A stretch of DNA of 8,152 bases from Actinomycetota bacterium (lineage in GTDB: Bacteria; Actinomycetota; Thermoleophilia; UBA2241): NCBI GenBank assembly GCA_003132645.1, contig PKYM01000004.1, forward strand, positions 1 to 8,152, in the 5' to 3' direction. This document shows positions 6,574 through 8,152 of the stretch, piece after piece; the stretch's first letter is position 1, and each line of letters begins with the position of its first letter. A program made the position numbers and the translations under genes. The notes beneath the pieces are model-generated. The model saw only the letters and a list, made by a program, of their open reading frames with translations, did no database searches and was not told where the DNA came from.

Positions 6574-6746
6574 CCACGTAAGCGGGCCGCTCGGGTACAC
6601 CGTCGCCACTTCGGGGCCACCGGTCTGGAATCGCCCGGAGGGATAGCCGCGGCGAATGAGGCGTCCAGATGGGCGATCTTCTGGCAATCGTCTATTCGAA
6701 GCGTGCGCCGGAAGTGCTCCTCCGCCAAAGCTCGCCTCGCCGTCGC
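6574..6746. other. convergent intergenic gap between the two TIG-containing genes
   Basis: 173 bp between the stop codons of the TIG-repeat gene (+) and the propeller-TIG gene (-). I see no supported gene, no strong hairpin with a T-run and no repeat shared with the flanking genes. A short palindrome AGCGGGCCGCT lies just after the + stop (near 6583) but has no usable loop. Termination here is presumably factor-dependent or uses weak structures I cannot score by eye. Confidence 0.5.
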
Positions 6747-8152
6747 TCAGATCACCTTAAAGCCCTTGGCGTTGCTCTTGCCGCCGAGGGTCCTGACCGT
6801 CATCGACTTCAGGCCCTTGGCCAGGGCGGGCACCCTGAACCTGATCCTCGTGGCGCTCCACGAGACGTACCGGGTAACGGCCTTGTTGCCCAGGTAGACC
6901 TTGGAGACGCCGCGCTTGGCGCCGAACCCGGAGCCGGTGATCGTCACCGTCGCGCCCACTTTGCCACGAGCCGGCTTCAGCGCGCCGATCCTGGGCTTGG
7001 GAAGCGGCGAGAAGCGTGCCAGGTGAGACCACTGGGGCTGGCCGCCGATCGAGCTGAAGTTCCCGCCGACGGAGAGCGTCGAGCCCGAGACGGCCAGGGC
7101 GTCGACCGCGGCGCCGGCGTTGGGGTTCCAAGCGGTGGCGGCGCCGCTGCTCGCCGGCAGGGCGGCGACGCGGTGGCGGGTCTGGCCGCCGATGGTCGTG
7201 AAGCTGCCGCCGGCGTAAACCGTCGCGCCGGAGACGGCCAGGGCGTCGACGGCGCCGTTGGCGTTGGGGTTCCAGGCCGTGGCGAGGCCGCTGCTCGTAT
7301 CCAGGGCGGCGATGCGGTCGCGCGTCGGGCCGCCGATGGTCGTGAAAAGCCCACCGGCGTAGACCGTTGAGCCCGAGACCGCGAGGGCGTCGACTTCGTC
7401 GCTCGCGCCGGGGTTCCAGGCGGTGGCGAGGCCGCTGCCGGCGTCCAGGGCGGCGATGTGATCGCGCGTCTGGCCGCCGATGGTGATGAACTGCCCGCCG
7501 GCGTAGACCGTCGAGCCCGAGACGGCCAGCGCGAGGACCTCGGCGCCGGCGTTGGGGTTCCAGGCGGTGGCGAGGCCGCTGCTCGCGCTCAGGGCGGCGA
7601 TGCGGTCGCGTGTCTGGCCGCCGATGGTGACGAACAGCCCGCCGGCGTAGACCGTCGAGCCCACGACGGCCAGGGCGTGAACGTGGTTACCGGCGTTGGG
7701 GTTCCAGGCGGTGGCGAGGCCGCTGCTGGCGTCGAGGGCGGCGATGTTGCTGCGGGTCTGGCCGCCGATCGAGCTGAACGCACCGCCCGCGTAGACGGTC
7801 GAACCGGCGACGGCGAGGGCGTCGACGTCGCCGTTGGCGCCGGCGTCGAAGGCCGGATCGACGGAGCCGTTGGCCAGCACGTGAGCGATGTGATTGCGCT
7901 CGAGGCCGCCGACCGAGTCGAAGTCGCCGCCGACGTAGACGGTCGGACCCCAGGCGGCGAGAGCGTCACAGTCGGCGTTGGCGCCCGGGTTCCAGGCGGT
8001 GGCGACGCCGCTGCCGGCGCTCAGGGCGGCGACGTTCTTGCGGGTCGCGCCGCCGATGGCGCTGAAGTACCCGCCGGCGTAGACGGTCGAGCCCGAGACG
8101 GCGAGGGCCCAGACCGGAGCGTTGGCGCCCGGGTTCCAGGCCGTGGCGAGGC
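6747..8152 (-). CDS. large TVYAGG-repeat (delta-60/DUF5122-like) beta-propeller protein with C-terminal IPT/TIG domain, N-terminus beyond window
   Basis: The reading frame on the minus strand is open from the right edge (8152) to TGA at 6747; the start-like GTG at 7880 is internal. At least 468 residues are present. The repeat part holds seven complete and two partial 48-residue units of the form STVYAGG-x-F-x-x-IGGQTR-x-x-IAALDA-x-SGLATAWNP-x-A...V-x-ALAVSG, resembling bacterial delta-60/DUF5122 and other WD40-like propeller repeats. One unit (7946-7803) departs from the AWNP type and has LANGSVDPAFDAG, the classic delta-60 wording. The last unit decays (STLSVGGNF...PQWSHLARF) and leads through a Pro-rich linker (PLPKP) into a TIG domain at about 6998-6750 (PRIGALKPARGKVGATVTITGSGFG...VYLGNKAV...). 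No C-terminal anchor is seen. Presumably secreted, but the signal peptide is outside the window. Converges on the TIG-repeat gene with 173 bp between stops. Likely a surface binding protein; ligand unknown. Confidence 0.88.
   Translation of the reverse strand, partial: LATAWNPGANAPVWALAVSGSTVYAGGYFSAIGGATRKNVAALSAGSGVATAWNPGANADCDALAAWGPTVYVGGDFDSVGGLERNHIAHVLANGSVDPAFDAGANGDVDALAVAGSTVYAGGAFSSIGGQTRSNIAALDASSGLATAWNPNAGNHVHALAVVGSTVYAGGLFVTIGGQTRDRIAALSASSGLATAWNPNAGAEVLALAVSGSTVYAGGQFITIGGQTRDHIAALDAGSGLATAWNPGASDEVDALAVSGSTVYAGGLFTTIGGPTRDRIAALDTSSGLATAWNPNANGAVDALAVSGATVYAGGSFTTIGGQTRHRVAALPASSGAATAWNPNAGAAVDALAVSGSTLSVGGNFSSIGGQPQWSHLARFSPLPKPRIGALKPARGKVGATVTITGSGFGAKRGVSKVYLGNKAVTRYVSWSATRIRFRVPALAKGLKSMTVRTLGGKSNAKGFKVI
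7000..8152 (-). repeat. tandem 144-bp coding repeats, exact period, at least eight copies of the anchor
   Basis: The block read on + as GCGTAG (coding Tyr-Ala in TVYAGG) or its variant falls at 7213, 7357, 7501, 7645, 7789, 7933 and 8077, always 144 bp apart, with a degenerate copy at 7069. Unit bounds on the minus strand: 8090-7947, 7946-7803, 7802-7659, 7658-7515, 7514-7371, 7370-7227, 7226-7083, then a decayed unit from 7082; a partial one runs off the right edge. No insertions or deletions are seen between units. The conserved cores are TVYAGG, IGGQTR and LATAWNP; the variable positions lie between them. Confidence 0.92.

Noticed and set aside
4933..6687. Long open frame of 584 codons antisense to the TIG-repeat gene
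   Set aside because: Its product is Arg/Gly/His-rich with repeated AHVHGA-type strings that simply mirror the TIG repeats on the other strand. The + strand frame has a signal peptide, ribosome site and clear domains, so this is a GC-bias shadow.
6669..7370. 233-codon + strand frame opposite the propeller repeats
   Set aside because: Its repetitive Gly/Ala/Arg sequence is the antisense of the 144-bp units; the minus frame carries recognisable blade motifs and a TIG domain.
7878..7880. GTG at 7880 as a start for the repeat protein
   Set aside because: It falls inside a repeat unit, and the same frame continues with further complete repeats to the window edge.
7000..8152. Regular repeats that might suggest a CRISPR array
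   Set aside because: The 144-bp units are one continuous open reading frame with propeller motifs; there are no short palindromic repeats with unrelated spacers.

Overview
This is a very GC-rich window with GC-biased third codon positions and Actinomycetota-like secreted-protein architecture. It is most plausibly a high-GC actinobacterium, possibly one of the less-studied classes, but nothing here fixes the taxon. I see no rRNA, tRNA, insertion sequence, CRISPR array or phage gene. There are six protein genes, two of them cut by the window edges.

Layout, left to right. (1) The 3' part of a DHA2-family (EmrB/QacA-type, 14-helix) multidrug efflux MFS transporter on +, ending at 1719; it is open to the left edge. 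(2) A strong GC-rich dyad (1728-1756) separates it from a convergent small gene on - (1768-2190) encoding a 140-residue protein I do not recognise, with a Cys-His-Cys-x-x-Cys tail. That gene has a good Shine-Dalgarno, a plausible sigma-A type promoter (TTGAAC-17-TAGTAT) and a perfect 10-bp dyad in the leader. (3) Divergent from it, a six-helix DUF1361 membrane protein on + (2446-3129). (4) A secreted Asp-box (BNR/Ycf48-like) beta-propeller protein with two C-terminal Ig-like regions (3292-4875), followed 15 nt later by (5) a secreted protein of four IPT/TIG repeats, a Big_4-like Ig domain and a further beta-rich domain (4891-6573). (6) Converging on these from the right, the 3' part of a large repeat protein on - (6747-8152, open to the right edge). 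It has at least seven complete 48-residue TVYAGG/AWNP propeller units at an exact 144-bp period, ending in an IPT/TIG domain.

The right two thirds (3292-8152) read as a cell-surface or exoprotein locus: three extracytoplasmic proteins built from propeller blades and Ig/TIG modules, probably for adhesion or binding of polymers or partners. No LPXTG sorting signal, SLH domain or catalytic domain is visible, so anchoring and ligand are unknown. The efflux pump, the small Cys-tailed protein and the DUF1361 protein have no evident functional link to that locus or to each other. I did not find a recognisable defence, mobile or biosynthetic system. The most discussable points are the tandem expansions in genes 5 and 6 and the unexplained small gene with its leader dyad.
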